Counted from the stretch's first letter, positions 37,268 through 46,661 are shown. The stretch: 64,000 nt of DNA from Edaphobacter aggregans DSM 19364 (GCF_000745965.1 NZ_JQKI01000001.1:62001-126000); one strand, 5' to 3'. Numbers and translations are program-made. The notes: a model not told the origin generated them from the letters alone.

Positions 37268-40200
37268 ATGCGTTCAACTGCTGTTTTGTCTTTCTTTGCC
37301 CTCGTGATGCTGCCGGTCTCGGTTCTGGGTCAGGGCTCCGGTGATGGTGTGGTAACCAGGACCCTGAAGGTGGAGCTTCCTCCCGGCGAGGTGAAGCGCG
37401 ATTACTCCGCCGAGTCGATCGTGGTGGAGCAGCTGAGTACGGTGTACCGGTTCGCCGCCGATGGCACGGGCGTGCGCGAGATCTCGGCGGTTACGCTGAT
37501 CCAGTCCGACGCGGCGGCGCGGCAGTATGGCGTGCTGACGTTCCCGTTTGCCGGGAACAACGAACGTGTGGAGTTCGAGTACGTGCGGGTGAGGAAGCCG
37601 GACGGCAGCGTGGTGGAGACTCCGGCGGGCGATGCGCAGGAGATGCCGCAGGAGGTGACGCGGCAGGCTCCGTTCTACAGCGACCTGAAGGAGAAGCATC
37701 TTCCGGTGCGGAACCTGCGCGCGGGCGACCGGCTGGAGTACAAGGCGCGCATCGTGGTGGCGAAGGCGGAGGTTCCGGGGCAGTTCTGGGGGCAGGAGAG
37801 CTTCGGGAAGTGGGCCGTAATCCTGAACGAGAACATCGAGCTGCATGTTCCGAAGGGGAAGTATGTGAAGGTGTGGAGCCCGGAGCACGCGCCGGCGAAG
37901 GCGGAGACGGGAGACGAGACGGTCTACCGCTGGACGGGCGCGAATCTGGACCCGCTGATCGGAAAGGATGGCAAGACGAAGCAGAGGGAGGTCGATCCGA
38001 AGGGCGAGCTGCCGGCGATGGCGTGGACGACGTTCAAGAGCTGGGACGAGGTTGGCGCGTGGTACCGGGGGCTCGAGGCCGACCGCGTGGTTCCCGATGC
38101 CGAGGTGAAGGCGAAGGCGGCTGAGCTGACGGCGGGCAAGTCGACGGAGGAAGAGAAGGTTCGCGCACTGTACGGCTACGTGGCGACGCAGGTGCGGTAC
38201 ATCGGCGTGGCGTTCGGAATTGGGCGCTATCAGCCGCATCCGGCGGGCGAGGTTCTGCGCAACCAATACGGCGACTGCAAGGACAAGCACACGCTGCTGG
38301 CGGCGATGCTGACGGCGGCGGGGATGCATCCGGAGGCGGCGATGATCGGGGCGGGGATACGGATGAACGAAGAGGTGCCTTCGCCGGGCGCGTTCAACCA
38401 CATGATTACGACCGTGCCGGTGACGGGCCAGCAGGTGTGGCTGGATGCGACGGCGGAGGTGGCTCCGTACCAGGTGCTGGTGTCGCCGATCCGGGACAAG
38501 CAGGCGCTGGTGGTTCCGGAGACGGGAGCGGCGAAGCTGGAGAGAACTCCTGCGACGCCGCCGTTTGCGCCGTTCAGCCGCTTCGTGGCCAAGGGAACTC
38601 TGAGCAAAGAGGGCACGATGAAGGCGCAGATGGAGTACATGGTTCGGGGCGACGATGAGCTGGTGCTGCGCACGCTGCTGAAGCAGGTCCCTCCGGGGCA
38701 GTGGGACGAGCTGACGCAGAGACTCTCTCAGGGGCTGGGATTCGGTGGGACGACGAGCCATACGGAGGCGAGCAAGCCGGATGCGACCGACGGGCCGGAG
38801 AGGCTGGCCTACGACTACGAGCGGGAGAAGACGGGAGATTGGGACAATCGGCGGATCGTGGCACTGCTGCCTGTCGTGTTTCTTCCGACGATCGATGAGA
38901 AGAATCCTCCGAAGAAGGTGGCGATTCAGCTGGGGGAGCCGAGGGTGGAGACCTCGGTGTCGACGATCAAGCTTCCGGCGGGCTGGGGAGCTGATCTTCC
39001 AGCGGCTGTTCACGAGAAGACGGCGTTTGCGAGCTTCGACCGGACCTACACGGTGAATGGCGACACGCTGACGACTGAGAGGCGCATCGAGGTCTTCCAA
39101 CGCGAGGTTCCGGCAGCGGATTGGAAGGCTTATAAGAAGTGGCTGGATGCGACGGTGGGAGACGGAGAGCCGTTCGTCACGCTGATTGAGACGAAGGCGA
39201 AGACGGGCGGGGAGAAGCTTCCCTCGACCCCTGCACCGCCGAGTGTCAGTGTCGCTGCGCTTCTGCGGGAGTTCTACAACCAGGTACAACGCGGAGAGCC
39301 GAACGCGGCCGAGGAGACGCTGAACCAGGTGCGGCAGCAGGACGGGGGTGCGATCTGGTACTTCCGCGGCATGGTAACGGTCCATGAGATGCGCGGCAAG
39401 CCGGAGGAGGCTGCGGATGCGATGCGGCGGGTGCTGAAGATGGATGGCGTCACCGATGGCGATAGAAAGGTCACGGGGGCGCTGCTGTACCAACTGCATC
39501 GTTATGACGAGGCGCTTCCTCTGCTTCAGGAACAAGCCAAAGACGACACTGACAACCTGCAGTTACAGATTCAGTTGGGAACGGCCCAAGTGGAGACGGG
39601 CAGGAAAGAGGCGGGTGGAAAGACGCTGACGGCCGCGCTGTCGAAGGCTACAGAGCCGTTTATGTTGAACGATGCGGCCTATGAGTTGGGAGAGGCCGGG
39701 ATTGGGTTGGAACAGGCCGAGAAGGCATCGCGCCAGGCGATCCAGGATCTTACGGCAGAGTCTGCTTCCTGGGTTGTGAGCGCTACGACCAAGGAGCAGC
39801 GGAGCAAGCAGGAGCTTCTGGTCTCGGCCTGGGATACGCTCGGCTGGATTCTCTTTCGCGAGGGCAGGATCGATGAGGCGGAGAGTTATATTCGCGCAAC
39901 GTGGAACAACGAGCAGACACCAGAGGTGGGGCTTCATTTAGGAGAACTCGAGGATAAGCGGGGAAACAAGAAGGCAGCGCTGGAGCTCTATGAGATGTCC
40001 CTGACTCCGATTATCCAAAAGACAACGTCTACGCCGGAGGAGGAGCGGACGCGGCGGGAGCTGCGGGAGCGCACAGATGCGCTGAAGAAGGAGGGCGTCG
40101 TCTCCGCGATGAAAGATCCGGCGGCGGCAGTGCAGCGCCTGCGGATGATTCCGCTGGGTCCGTGGAGGGGGAAGAGCTCCTCGGTCGAGTACACGTTTGT

Positions 40201-40393
40201 GCTTGAGCAGGACAAGCCGGGCGATCTTCAGGAGACCAGCCAGGGAGCCTCCGGGATCACGAATGCGACCTCGATGATTCGCAAGGCACGCTTTGACCAT
40301 TGGACTCCGACGGGCTCAGAGGCGCGCCTTCTGCGCAAGAGCACGTTGAACTGCCACGCCAGCGTGTGCGAGCTGGTTGTCCATCCTATGTAG
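37268..40393 (+). CDS. Exported DUF3857 / transglutaminase-like / TPR protein
   Basis: The 1041-residue protein has a signal peptide (residues 1-22, ending VLGQ), a DUF3857 beta domain at about 45-215 and a transglutaminase-like domain at about 270-400. The latter's catalytic triad is visible as Cys in QYGDCKDKHTLLAAM, His in GAFNHMITTV and Asp in VWLDATAE. A beta region follows, then TPR-like helices from about 650 (AIWYFRGMVTVHEMRGKPEE, AWDTLGWILFREGRIDEAES). The role is probably periplasmic protein processing or crosslinking, but no substrate is known. The start at 37268 gives a clean signal peptide; an ATG at 37232 would add 12 residues. No clear ribosome site is seen. Confidence 0.85.
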   Translation: MRSTAVLSFFALVMLPVSVLGQGSGDGVVTRTLKVELPPGEVKRDYSAESIVVEQLSTVYRFAADGTGVREISAVTLIQSDAAARQYGVLTFPFAGNNERVEFEYVRVRKPDGSVVETPAGDAQEMPQEVTRQAPFYSDLKEKHLPVRNLRAGDRLEYKARIVVAKAEVPGQFWGQESFGKWAVILNENIELHVPKGKYVKVWSPEHAPAKAETGDETVYRWTGANLDPLIGKDGKTKQREVDPKGELPAMAWTTFKSWDEVGAWYRGLEADRVVPDAEVKAKAAELTAGKSTEEEKVRALYGYVATQVRYIGVAFGIGRYQPHPAGEVLRNQYGDCKDKHTLLAAMLTAAGMHPEAAMIGAGIRMNEEVPSPGAFNHMITTVPVTGQQVWLDATAEVAPYQVLVSPIRDKQALVVPETGAAKLERTPATPPFAPFSRFVAKGTLSKEGTMKAQMEYMVRGDDELVLRTLLKQVPPGQWDELTQRLSQGLGFGGTTSHTEASKPDATDGPERLAYDYEREKTGDWDNRRIVALLPVVFLPTIDEKNPPKKVAIQLGEPRVETSVSTIKLPAGWGADLPAAVHEKTAFASFDRTYTVNGDTLTTERRIEVFQREVPAADWKAYKKWLDATVGDGEPFVTLIETKAKTGGEKLPSTPAPPSVSVAALLREFYNQVQRGEPNAAEETLNQVRQQDGGAIWYFRGMVTVHEMRGKPEEAADAMRRVLKMDGVTDGDRKVTGALLYQLHRYDEALPLLQEQAKDDTDNLQLQIQLGTAQVETGRKEAGGKTLTAALSKATEPFMLNDAAYELGEAGIGLEQAEKASRQAIQDLTAESASWVVSATTKEQRSKQELLVSAWDTLGWILFREGRIDEAESYIRATWNNEQTPEVGLHLGELEDKRGNKKAALELYEMSLTPIIQKTTSTPEEERTRRELRERTDALKKEGVVSAMKDPAAAVQRLRMIPLGPWRGKSSSVEYTFVLEQDKPGDLQETSQGASGITNATSMIRKARFDHWTPTGSEARLLRKSTLNCHASVCELVVHPM

Positions 40394-40436
40394 CGGAGAC
40401 AGACTCACGGGGCCGAGTTCGCTACACTGGAAGGTA

Positions 40437-41744
40437 ATGGCAACGATCAAGGCAGTACGCGGGACCCGGGACCTTGTGCCTCCGGAGACCGCACTTTGGA
40501 ATCATGTGGAGGCCACGGCACGGTCGGTCTTCGCGCGGTATGGGTTTGGTGAGATTCGCACGCCTGTATTCGAGGTGACGGAGCTGTTCGCTCGCGGAGT
40601 GGGCGAGGATACCGACATCGTCTCGAAGGAGATGTACACGTGGGAGGACCGCGGGCGCGCGGAGTCCGGCGGGAGTGAAAAGGCGGGCGGCCAGTCACTG
40701 ACGCTGCGGCCGGAGAACACGGCCGGCGTGGTGCGCGCCTATATCGAGCACAAGATGTCCGAGACGGGCATGCTCGAGAAGCTGTTTTACATCGGGCCGC
40801 AGTTTCGCCGCGAGCGGCCGCAGAGGGGGCGGTACAGGCAGTTTTGGCAGATTGGGGCGGAGGTGCTGGGGCCGCCGTGGTCGGGGTCGGATTCGCCGCT
40901 GCGCGACGCCGAGGTGCTGGAGATGCTCGCCACGCTGCTGAATGAGCTGGGCATCAAGGGCTGGCGGCTGGCGCTGAACTCGGTGGGGTCGGCGGAGGAT
41001 CGCGCGCGGTACAGCGCGGCTCTGCGGGCGGCTCTGGAGCCGGTGAAGCACAGGATGTGCGAGGACAATCAGAGGCGCGCGGAGACGAATCCGCTGCGCG
41101 TGCTGGACTCGAAGGACGAGGCGGACCAGGAGATCATCAATGCACTGCCGAAGATCTCGGAGTTCTGGGGCGAGGATTCGCGCGCGCACTTCGAGCAGGT
41201 GAAGGCGGCGCTCGATGCCTGCGGGGTTCCGTATGTCGAAGAGCCGCGACTGGTGAGAGGGCTCGACTACTACACGCGGACGACGTTCGAGTTCACGGTG
41301 CCGGACGGCAGTGGGCTGGGCACGCAGAACGCTCTGCTGGGCGGCGGCCGCTACGACGGGCTGAGCGAGATGCTGGGCGGGCCGAAGGCTCCGGGGATCG
41401 GGTTTGCGATCGGCGAGGACAGGCTGATTCTGACGCTGCAGGCGCAGGCGAAGCAGACCGAGGCGAAGAAGCTGGATGCGTTTGTGGCTCCGATGGGCGT
41501 GGCGCAGAATGCGCCGGCGCTGAAACTTGCGCAGGAGCTGCGGCGGGCCGGCCTGGGTGTCGAGATCGGCGATGGAAGCTGGCGGCTGAAGAAGTCGTTT
41601 GAGGCGGCGGACAAGCTGGCGCGGAAGATGGTGATCGTCGGTGAGGATGAGGTGAAGTCCGGTGTGCTGACCGTGAAGGACTTTTCTGTGGGCGAGCAGG
41701 TGAAGGTGGCGAGGGCCGAGTTGGTGGGGGCGCTGAAGGGTTAG
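40437..41744 (+). CDS. hisS: Histidine-tRNA ligase
   Basis: Class II synthetase that charges tRNA-His. The 435-residue protein starts IKAVRGTRDLVPPE and has motif 1 (FGEIRTPVFE), motif 2 (FYIGPQFRRERPQRGRYRQF), the His-binding LVRGLDYYTRTTFEF and motif 3 (GIGFAIGEDRL), then an anticodon-binding domain. Length is normal. The ATG at 40437 has GGAAGG just upstream, and an in-frame ATG at 40377 lies in the preceding gene. It is followed by a toxin-antitoxin pair and then aspS, so hisS and aspS are separated by that module. Confidence 0.96.
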   Translation: MATIKAVRGTRDLVPPETALWNHVEATARSVFARYGFGEIRTPVFEVTELFARGVGEDTDIVSKEMYTWEDRGRAESGGSEKAGGQSLTLRPENTAGVVRAYIEHKMSETGMLEKLFYIGPQFRRERPQRGRYRQFWQIGAEVLGPPWSGSDSPLRDAEVLEMLATLLNELGIKGWRLALNSVGSAEDRARYSAALRAALEPVKHRMCEDNQRRAETNPLRVLDSKDEADQEIINALPKISEFWGEDSRAHFEQVKAALDACGVPYVEEPRLVRGLDYYTRTTFEFTVPDGSGLGTQNALLGGGRYDGLSEMLGGPKAPGIGFAIGEDRLILTLQAQAKQTEAKKLDAFVAPMGVAQNAPALKLAQELRRAGLGVEIGDGSWRLKKSFEAADKLARKMVIVGEDEVKSGVLTVKDFSVGEQVKVARAELVGALKG

Positions 41745-41764
41745 GACCGGCTGGGCGAAAGCAC

Positions 41765-41800
41765 TTGACATCGTATATACGACGTATATACATATAAATC
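41765..41800 (+). promoter_or_regulatory. Sigma-70-type promoter and operator for brnTA
   Basis: TTGACA (41765-41770) and TATACA (41787-41792) are spaced by 16 bases. Between and over them lie two GTATATAC palindromes (41773-41780 and 41784-41791) eleven bases apart, a likely binding site for the ribbon-helix-helix antitoxin. The -10 box ends only eight bases before the ATG at 41801, so the transcript may be leaderless. Confidence 0.7.
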
Positions 41801-42099
41801 ATGGACCTTGCGTTTCTCTATCAAGGGCAGCGCTTTGTCTGGGATGTCGATAAGGCAGCGAGGAATCTTACCAAGCATGGCGTCTCGTTTGAGAAGGCAT
41901 GCGAGGTCTTCTTCGATCCTTTCTTCGGCTGGAAGATGCAAGTGCCAACGGGGAGCTGCGCGATGTCGTCATTGGATTCGCGGAGGACTGGACTCTTCTC
42001 TTTGTCGTGCACGCGCTGGTGGAAGACGACAGGATTCGCATCATCTCGGCGCGGCCGGCAACAGCGCCGGAGAGGAGACTCTATGAGGACGGCGAGTGA
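41801..42099 (+). pseudogene. brnT: BrnT-family ribonuclease toxin, single frameshift
   Basis: The first 41 residues (VWDVDKAARNLTKHGVSFEK then ACEVFFDPF) match BrnT, a RelE-like RNase toxin. The frame then shifts; RLEDASANGELRDVVIGFAE and RIRIISARPATAPERRLYED, the family C-terminus with conserved Arg residues, continue in another frame to 42099. One T is missing in the TTT run at 41920-41922, and the length is one base short of a multiple of three. If real, the toxin is inactive, since the catalytic Arg residues are lost. The antitoxin gene overlaps the end. Confidence 0.8.
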
Positions 42100-42379
42100 A
42101 CGGTTGCGGCAGAGGCTGCGGAAAGATCGCAAGATGACGACGATCAGCATGCGCGTGCCTGAGGACGTGATCGAGGACCTGAAGGAGATCGCACCAGCTC
42201 TCGGATTCTCGGGCTATCAGCCGCTGATCCGTGCCTACATCGGGCAGGGATTGCGGAAGGATCAGGCTGCGATGGAGCACTCGCAGCTGTTGACCCTGAC
42301 GGAGAGCCTGCGCAAGCAGGGCGTAGCGGATAAGGTGATTTCGGCCGCGATTGCCGAGGCGAAGTTGAAGATCGCTTAG
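42083..42379 (+). CDS. brnA: BrnA-type ribbon-helix-helix antitoxin
   Basis: The 98-residue protein carries MTTISMRVPEDVIEDLKEIA then FSGYQPLIRAYIGQGL, the ribbon-helix-helix region of BrnA antitoxins, which dimerise, neutralise BrnT and repress their own promoter. It overlaps the toxin end by 17 bases, the usual toxin-first BrnTA order. It is intact while the toxin is frameshifted, so the antitoxin could survive as a lone repressor. The repeated GTATATAC upstream of brnT is its probable operator. Confidence 0.82.
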   Translation: MRTASERLRQRLRKDRKMTTISMRVPEDVIEDLKEIAPALGFSGYQPLIRAYIGQGLRKDQAAMEHSQLLTLTESLRKQGVADKVISAAIAEAKLKIA

Positions 42380-42424
42380 GTGGTTTTGTTGGAAGCCCCT
42401 GTAACTTCGTACAATAGAGAGATT

Positions 42425-44272
42425 GTGACACTCGACTTTTTAGGAAACTTGCAGCGGACGCACCGGTGCGGCGAGCTCCGTGTGGGGCAGGATGGACAGG
42501 ATGTGGTTCTGATGGGCTGGGTGAACCGGCGTCGCGACCACGGCAATCTTATCTTTCTCGATCTGCGTGATCGCACGGGCATCACGCAGGTGGTGCTGGA
42601 TATCGAAGTCTCGAACGACGCCCATGAGAAGGCTGAGGCGGCGCGGTCGGAGTACGTCGTTGCCGTGAAGGGCCGTGTGCGCAAGCGCGGCGAGGGCCTC
42701 GAGAATCCGAATATGCCCACGGGCGCGATCGAGGTCGTCGCCAAGGAGCTGCTGCTGCTGAACGAGGCGAAGACGCCTCCCTTCTCGCCTGCGGAAGACG
42801 CGATTGCGAACGAAGAGGTGCGGCTGAAGTATCGCTATCTGGACCTGCGCCGCGAGCAGATGCAGAAGAACTTTTTGACGCGCCACAAGGTCACGCGGGC
42901 GATTCGCGAGTATCTGTCGGAGAATGGGTTCCTCGAGATCGAGACGCCGTTTATGACGCGCTCGACGCCTGAGGGCGCGCGCGACTATCTGGTGCCGAGC
43001 CGCGTGCATCCGGGGAACTTCTATGCGCTGCCGCAGTCACCGCAGATCTTCAAACAGATTCTGATGATCTCGGGGTTCGATCGCTACTTCCAGGTGGCGC
43101 GGTGCTTTCGCGACGAAGACCTGAGGGCGGACCGGCAGCCGGAGTTTACGCAGATCGATCTCGAGATGACGTTTCCTCAGCAGGCGACGGTGTTTCGCGT
43201 GGTCGAAGGCTTCCTGACGGCAGCCTTTGCGACAGCAGGTATCGAGCTGACGGCGCCGTTCATCCAGATGTCGTACGACGAGGCGATCCGGCGGTACGGC
43301 ATCGACAAGCCGGACATGCGCCTGCCCGCGCTGACCGACCTGACCGAGGAGCTGACGCCTGCGCTACGCGAGCAGCTGAAGATCGAGCAGAAGCTTCCGG
43401 TGCTGGGCTTTGTGATTCCGAATGCAGGCGGGCTGAGCGGAACGCAGCGGCGCGCGCTGGTGGATGAGATTCGCAAGGCGTTTGGCGAGTGTGGGCTTGA
43501 CTCACTCGACGTGGCGCGCTTGAAGACGAACGAGACCTTCGCTCCGCTCGCGAATGCGATTGAGGCCAAGCTGGCGGCAGAGCCGACGCTTGAGGAAGGC
43601 GTGACGGCTGATGACCTGGTCGTCGTGATCACGCCGAAGCTGGGGACTCCCGAGAAGTGGAACTACGATCCGCAGTGGATCTACAAGCGCGTGGGCGCGC
43701 TGCGGCTGCAGTTGGCGCAGAAGTTCGCCGACAAGCATGGGCGCTTCACGCAGACAGGCACGGCGGACGACTACAGGTTTCTCTGGGTCACCGACTTTCC
43801 GATGTACGAGTGGGATGAGGAGACGAAGGTGTGGAATGCGGCGCACCATCCGTTCACCTCGCCGCATGAGGACGACATCAAGTCGGGCGCGCTGTTCAAC
43901 GACAAGGGCGCGGTGCGTGCGCTGGCGTACGACATCGTGCTGAACGGCACGGAGCTGGGCTCGGGCTCGATCCGTATTCACCGGCAGGACGTGCAGGCGG
44001 AGATCTTCCGCTCGCTTGGAATGTCCGATGAAGAGGCGAAGGAGCGGTTTGGATTCTTCCTCGACGCGCTGGAGTACGGCACGCCTCCGCACGGCGGAAT
44101 TGCGCTGGGGCTCGATCGTATCGTGATGATTCTCGCCGGAGCACAGAGCCTGCGCGAGGTGATCGCGTTCCCGAAGACGGCGAAGGCGATCGACCTGATG
44201 GTCGATGCTCCAAGCCATGCGACAGAGCAGCAGCTGAAGGAGCTGCATTTGAAGATAGCCGGGCGAAGCTAA
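42425..44272 (+). CDS. aspS: Aspartate-tRNA ligase
   Basis: Class II synthetase charging tRNA-Asp (possibly also tRNA-Asn). The 615-residue bacterial-type protein has an OB-fold anticodon domain (VLMGWVNRRRDHGNLIFLDL), motif 1 (FLEIETPFMTRSTPEGARDY), motif 2 (FDRYFQVARCFRDEDLRADR), the bacterial insertion domain and motif 3 (GGIALGLDRIVMIL). A GTG at 42425 (TLDFLGNLQRTH) preceded by AGAGAG is the better start; a GTG at 42380 would add 15 residues within the brnA tail region. The glutamyl-Q synthetase gene at 60961 acts on tRNA-Asp too, but it is not linked. Confidence 0.95.
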   Translation: MTLDFLGNLQRTHRCGELRVGQDGQDVVLMGWVNRRRDHGNLIFLDLRDRTGITQVVLDIEVSNDAHEKAEAARSEYVVAVKGRVRKRGEGLENPNMPTGAIEVVAKELLLLNEAKTPPFSPAEDAIANEEVRLKYRYLDLRREQMQKNFLTRHKVTRAIREYLSENGFLEIETPFMTRSTPEGARDYLVPSRVHPGNFYALPQSPQIFKQILMISGFDRYFQVARCFRDEDLRADRQPEFTQIDLEMTFPQQATVFRVVEGFLTAAFATAGIELTAPFIQMSYDEAIRRYGIDKPDMRLPALTDLTEELTPALREQLKIEQKLPVLGFVIPNAGGLSGTQRRALVDEIRKAFGECGLDSLDVARLKTNETFAPLANAIEAKLAAEPTLEEGVTADDLVVVITPKLGTPEKWNYDPQWIYKRVGALRLQLAQKFADKHGRFTQTGTADDYRFLWVTDFPMYEWDEETKVWNAAHHPFTSPHEDDIKSGALFNDKGAVRALAYDIVLNGTELGSGSIRIHRQDVQAEIFRSLGMSDEEAKERFGFFLDALEYGTPPHGGIALGLDRIVMILAGAQSLREVIAFPKTAKAIDLMVDAPSHATEQQLKELHLKIAGRS

Positions 44273-44301
44273 GCGTATCGAGTGGATGGGAGAGTCGTCC
44301 T

Positions 44302-45163
44302 GTGATCTGGCTTGGAAAGAAGCGAGGCAATCTAAGCGACTGGACGACCCAGCGATGGGTTCAGGCGACCGGGCGTCGCCTTGTTCTTTCGGAGTACCCC
44401 TGGCTAGACGGACCGACCGGCAACACGCTCGGGATTGGTCAGGACTTTTTCTTGAACTATGCTCGCGATCAGCAGCTCGAGCTGATCACCACAGGTGTTC
44501 GCGGTTTGCTTCCCACGTTTAGTCTGCTCGAAGGAAATCGTGACCTACATAAGGTTGCGCCATTGCTACGAGAGTTTTATGAGCGGACGTCGGAGTTTGA
44601 TCTCGATGCATGGTCTGAGTGGAGTTCTTTATTCCGCCCCTTCGGAAGGGCGTTGGGTTTGCTCTTTAGCCGCCGCCTACAGCAGCTGAACGTTCCTTTG
44701 TCTTCACTCGATAGCTCAAAGGGGATGACCAGCAATGTGCTTCCTATCCGAGATCCCGGATTCGGCACCGTGGTTCAGACAGCGTGGGTCCGGGAGCTCA
44801 GAGTGACGAAGAATGTGCTCTATGCTGGAAGTTATTCCGTGTGCATGATTCCGGAACATCCTTATCCCTGCATCAAGGTTGTGTTCCCTCTGCCGAACGG
44901 CAACGCGATTGTTCTGATGAAGGTGGAGGTTCATGAAGATGGCTCGCTTTCGATCCAATCCATCGGCGACAGGTTTGGTGAACCGGGATTCTATTTCGTG
45001 GTTCACCAAGGCAATGGAGTTATATGGGCTCGATACGTCAAAGCCATGAAGGAAGAGATTCGCGTGTATGCAGGCGAGACAGAAGTTGGTCGAGCTGATC
45101 ACCTTATGGTTGTGGGGAAGAGTTTTTCTGCGCCTTCACTACAGAATGCAGCGACGCAAATAA
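44302..45163 (+). pseudogene. Unknown protein with a single frameshift near its C-terminus
   Basis: Starts at a GTG (MIWLGKKRGNLSDWTTQRWV) and encodes a soluble protein of about 285 residues with a beta-rich second half (CIKVVFPLPNGNAIVLMKVE, FYFVVHQGNGVIWARYVKAM). I do not recognise the family. After ADHL the frame runs through a strong terminator at 45167-45194 and on to 45270, which is implausible. The alternative frame gives TLWLWGRVFLRLHYRMQRRK and stops at 45161-45163, just before the terminator. The total length is one base over a multiple of three, so a base was gained or two lost near 45100. Base composition is slightly more A/T-rich than in neighbours. Confidence 0.7.
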
Positions 45164-45166
45164 TAT

Positions 45167-45194
45167 GGCCGCGGCTGAAGAGACAGCCGCGGCC
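45167..45194. terminator. Perfect terminator hairpin between convergent genes
   Basis: GGCCGCGGCTG / CAGCCGCGGCC, an 11-bp perfect stem with a six-base AAGAGA loop. It separates the gene ending at 45163 from the surface-protein gene ending at 45213. The U tracts on either side are weak, so it is a strong stem with modest tails. Confidence 0.85.
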
Positions 45195-45212
45195 CTTTGG
45201 TTTTCGTAGCGA

Positions 45213-46661
45213 CTACTGCACGTTGATCGTGATGGTCTGCGTGCTGCGGTCGAACTGGTTGGTGGCGTAGACGGTGTAGGTTGTGGTCTTGGTTGGGTGG
45301 ACTACGGCCGAGGTGCCGCGTACTGCGCCGATCTCAGGCGAGACGACGTAGTAGGAGGCGTTGTTGGCGGCCCAGGTAAGCGTGACAGCCTGACCGGACC
45401 CGACGGTGGTCTTGTCGGCGGTGAGGCTCGTGATCGTCGGGGCCGGGCCGGTGGGCACGTTCGACTGCGTGTAGACGACGGGCATCTGGATGACCTCGAA
45501 CGCGGAGGCGGGAACCTGCTTCAGCGAGTTGAGGTCGTCGTTGTTCCAGCGGTCGTCGGGTGCTCCGATCATGAACATGTTGCTTCCGTTGTCGGCCATG
45601 ATCATGCCGTAGTTTTTGAGAGCCGTAAGGATGACCTTGGCCTGTGGACCGTACGACGAGATGTCGAAGTTGGCTTTGAGGCGCATGCGCATTCCCATGG
45701 GCGCGGCGTTGGGGTCGGAGTTGTTGGGCGCCCAGTGCGTGGCTGGAGGCACGAAGGCCTGGCGGCTGCGCTGGAGCGTCACGCGGATGGCGTGGTCGAT
45801 GTGGCCTGCCGCTACCTCGTCGTACCGGACGAGGCCTGGGAAGACAGGCAGACCGGCCGCATCGGTTGAGGTCCAGCGGAAGGGACGGGCGTTCTGGTTG
45901 AGGAGATCCCAGACGGATCCGACATTGGCTTGCCAGGTTCCGTCACCCTGCGGGACGGCCACGCCGAGCTCATAGAGCCAGCAGTTGTCGCGGTCGAGGA
46001 CGAGCGTGTGACGGTCACCGTCGCCCGGGTTGGGATAGCCCTCAACGGGCGTGTCGGTCGAGATCGGCATGGGGCCGGGATCGCTCTCGTCACCATAGAG
46101 GTTGTAGTTGATGGTGGTGAAGGGCGAGCCGCCGACGACGGTATACGGGATGCCGATCGTGCTTCCGTTGTACTGACCCGCTCCGAAGTTCGCACGGAGG
46201 TGCGAGCCCCCGAGGAAGCCGATGTAGCCGTTGGAGTTGCCGTCGACCGGAGCGTTAGCGATGTTCTGGCGCCACGGGTTGTTGGCCTCAAAGGGAAGGA
46301 ACCCGTTGAGGTTTGCTCCCACGCCGAGCGACATGGCGTTGCAGGCAAGCTGCGGCGCTGTTGGCGCCGGAGCTGGCGTGGTGGGGGTCGTCGGCGCCGG
46401 ATCAGGCGTCGTGGGCGTGGTCGGCGCCGGAGCTGGAGTGGTGGGTGTCGTGGGCGCCGGATCTGTGTCGCTCGGTCCTGAAGGAGCTGGATCGGTCGTC
46501 GTCGGTGGTGTCGTGGTTGGAGGATTGGTGGACGGAGTCGGATTGTGGCGCCGCTTCGCTACGAAGTAACGCGTAAAGAAGTCTTTGTTTGAGGTTTGTG
46601 CGACCGCGAACGAGCTAGCGGTGAAAAGTGCGAGCGCCAGCATGGGGAGTTTGCGTGGCAT
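45213..46661 (-). CDS. Secreted or surface protein with Pro/Thr linker and Ig-like C-terminus
   Basis: The 482-residue protein has a signal peptide (residues 1-21, ending FAVAQ), then a Pro/Thr-rich linker at about 45-105 made of TTPTTPAPAP-type units. A core domain at about 105-380 contains NPWRQNIANAPVDGNSNGYI, DRDNCWLYELGVAVPQGDG, AAGHIDHAIRVTLQRSRQAF and NGSNMFMIGAPDDRWNNDDL. The last roughly 85 residues look like an Ig-like domain (SGQAVTLTWAANNASYYVVS). I do not recognise a named family for the core. AAGGAG precedes the start at 46661. It is probably an extracellular carbohydrate- or surface-binding protein. Confidence 0.75.
   Translation of the reverse strand: MPRKLPMLALALFTASSFAVAQTSNKDFFTRYFVAKRRHNPTPSTNPPTTTPPTTTDPAPSGPSDTDPAPTTPTTPAPAPTTPTTPDPAPTTPTTPAPAPTAPQLACNAMSLGVGANLNGFLPFEANNPWRQNIANAPVDGNSNGYIGFLGGSHLRANFGAGQYNGSTIGIPYTVVGGSPFTTINYNLYGDESDPGPMPISTDTPVEGYPNPGDGDRHTLVLDRDNCWLYELGVAVPQGDGTWQANVGSVWDLLNQNARPFRWTSTDAAGLPVFPGLVRYDEVAAGHIDHAIRVTLQRSRQAFVPPATHWAPNNSDPNAAPMGMRMRLKANFDISSYGPQAKVILTALKNYGMIMADNGSNMFMIGAPDDRWNNDDLNSLKQVPASAFEVIQMPVVYTQSNVPTGPAPTITSLTADKTTVGSGQAVTLTWAANNASYYVVSPEIGAVRGTSAVVHPTKTTTYTVYATNQFDRSTQTITINVQ
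46366..46471. repeat. 30-bp tandem repeat inside a Pro/Thr linker
   Basis: GCCGGAGCTGG/GCCGGATCAGG units recur with starts at 46366, 46396, 46426 and 46456, an exact 30-base period. It encodes ten-residue Pro/Ala/Thr repeats of the surface protein and could vary in copy number. Confidence 0.8.

Noticed and set aside
37274..39535. 753-codon minus-strand open frame opposite the DUF3857 protein
   Set aside because: Arg/Leu-rich with no motifs, mirror of codon bias on the true strand.
46366..46471. Regular 30-base repeats as a CRISPR array
   Set aside because: There are no spacers; the units are contiguous and encode a Pro/Thr linker.
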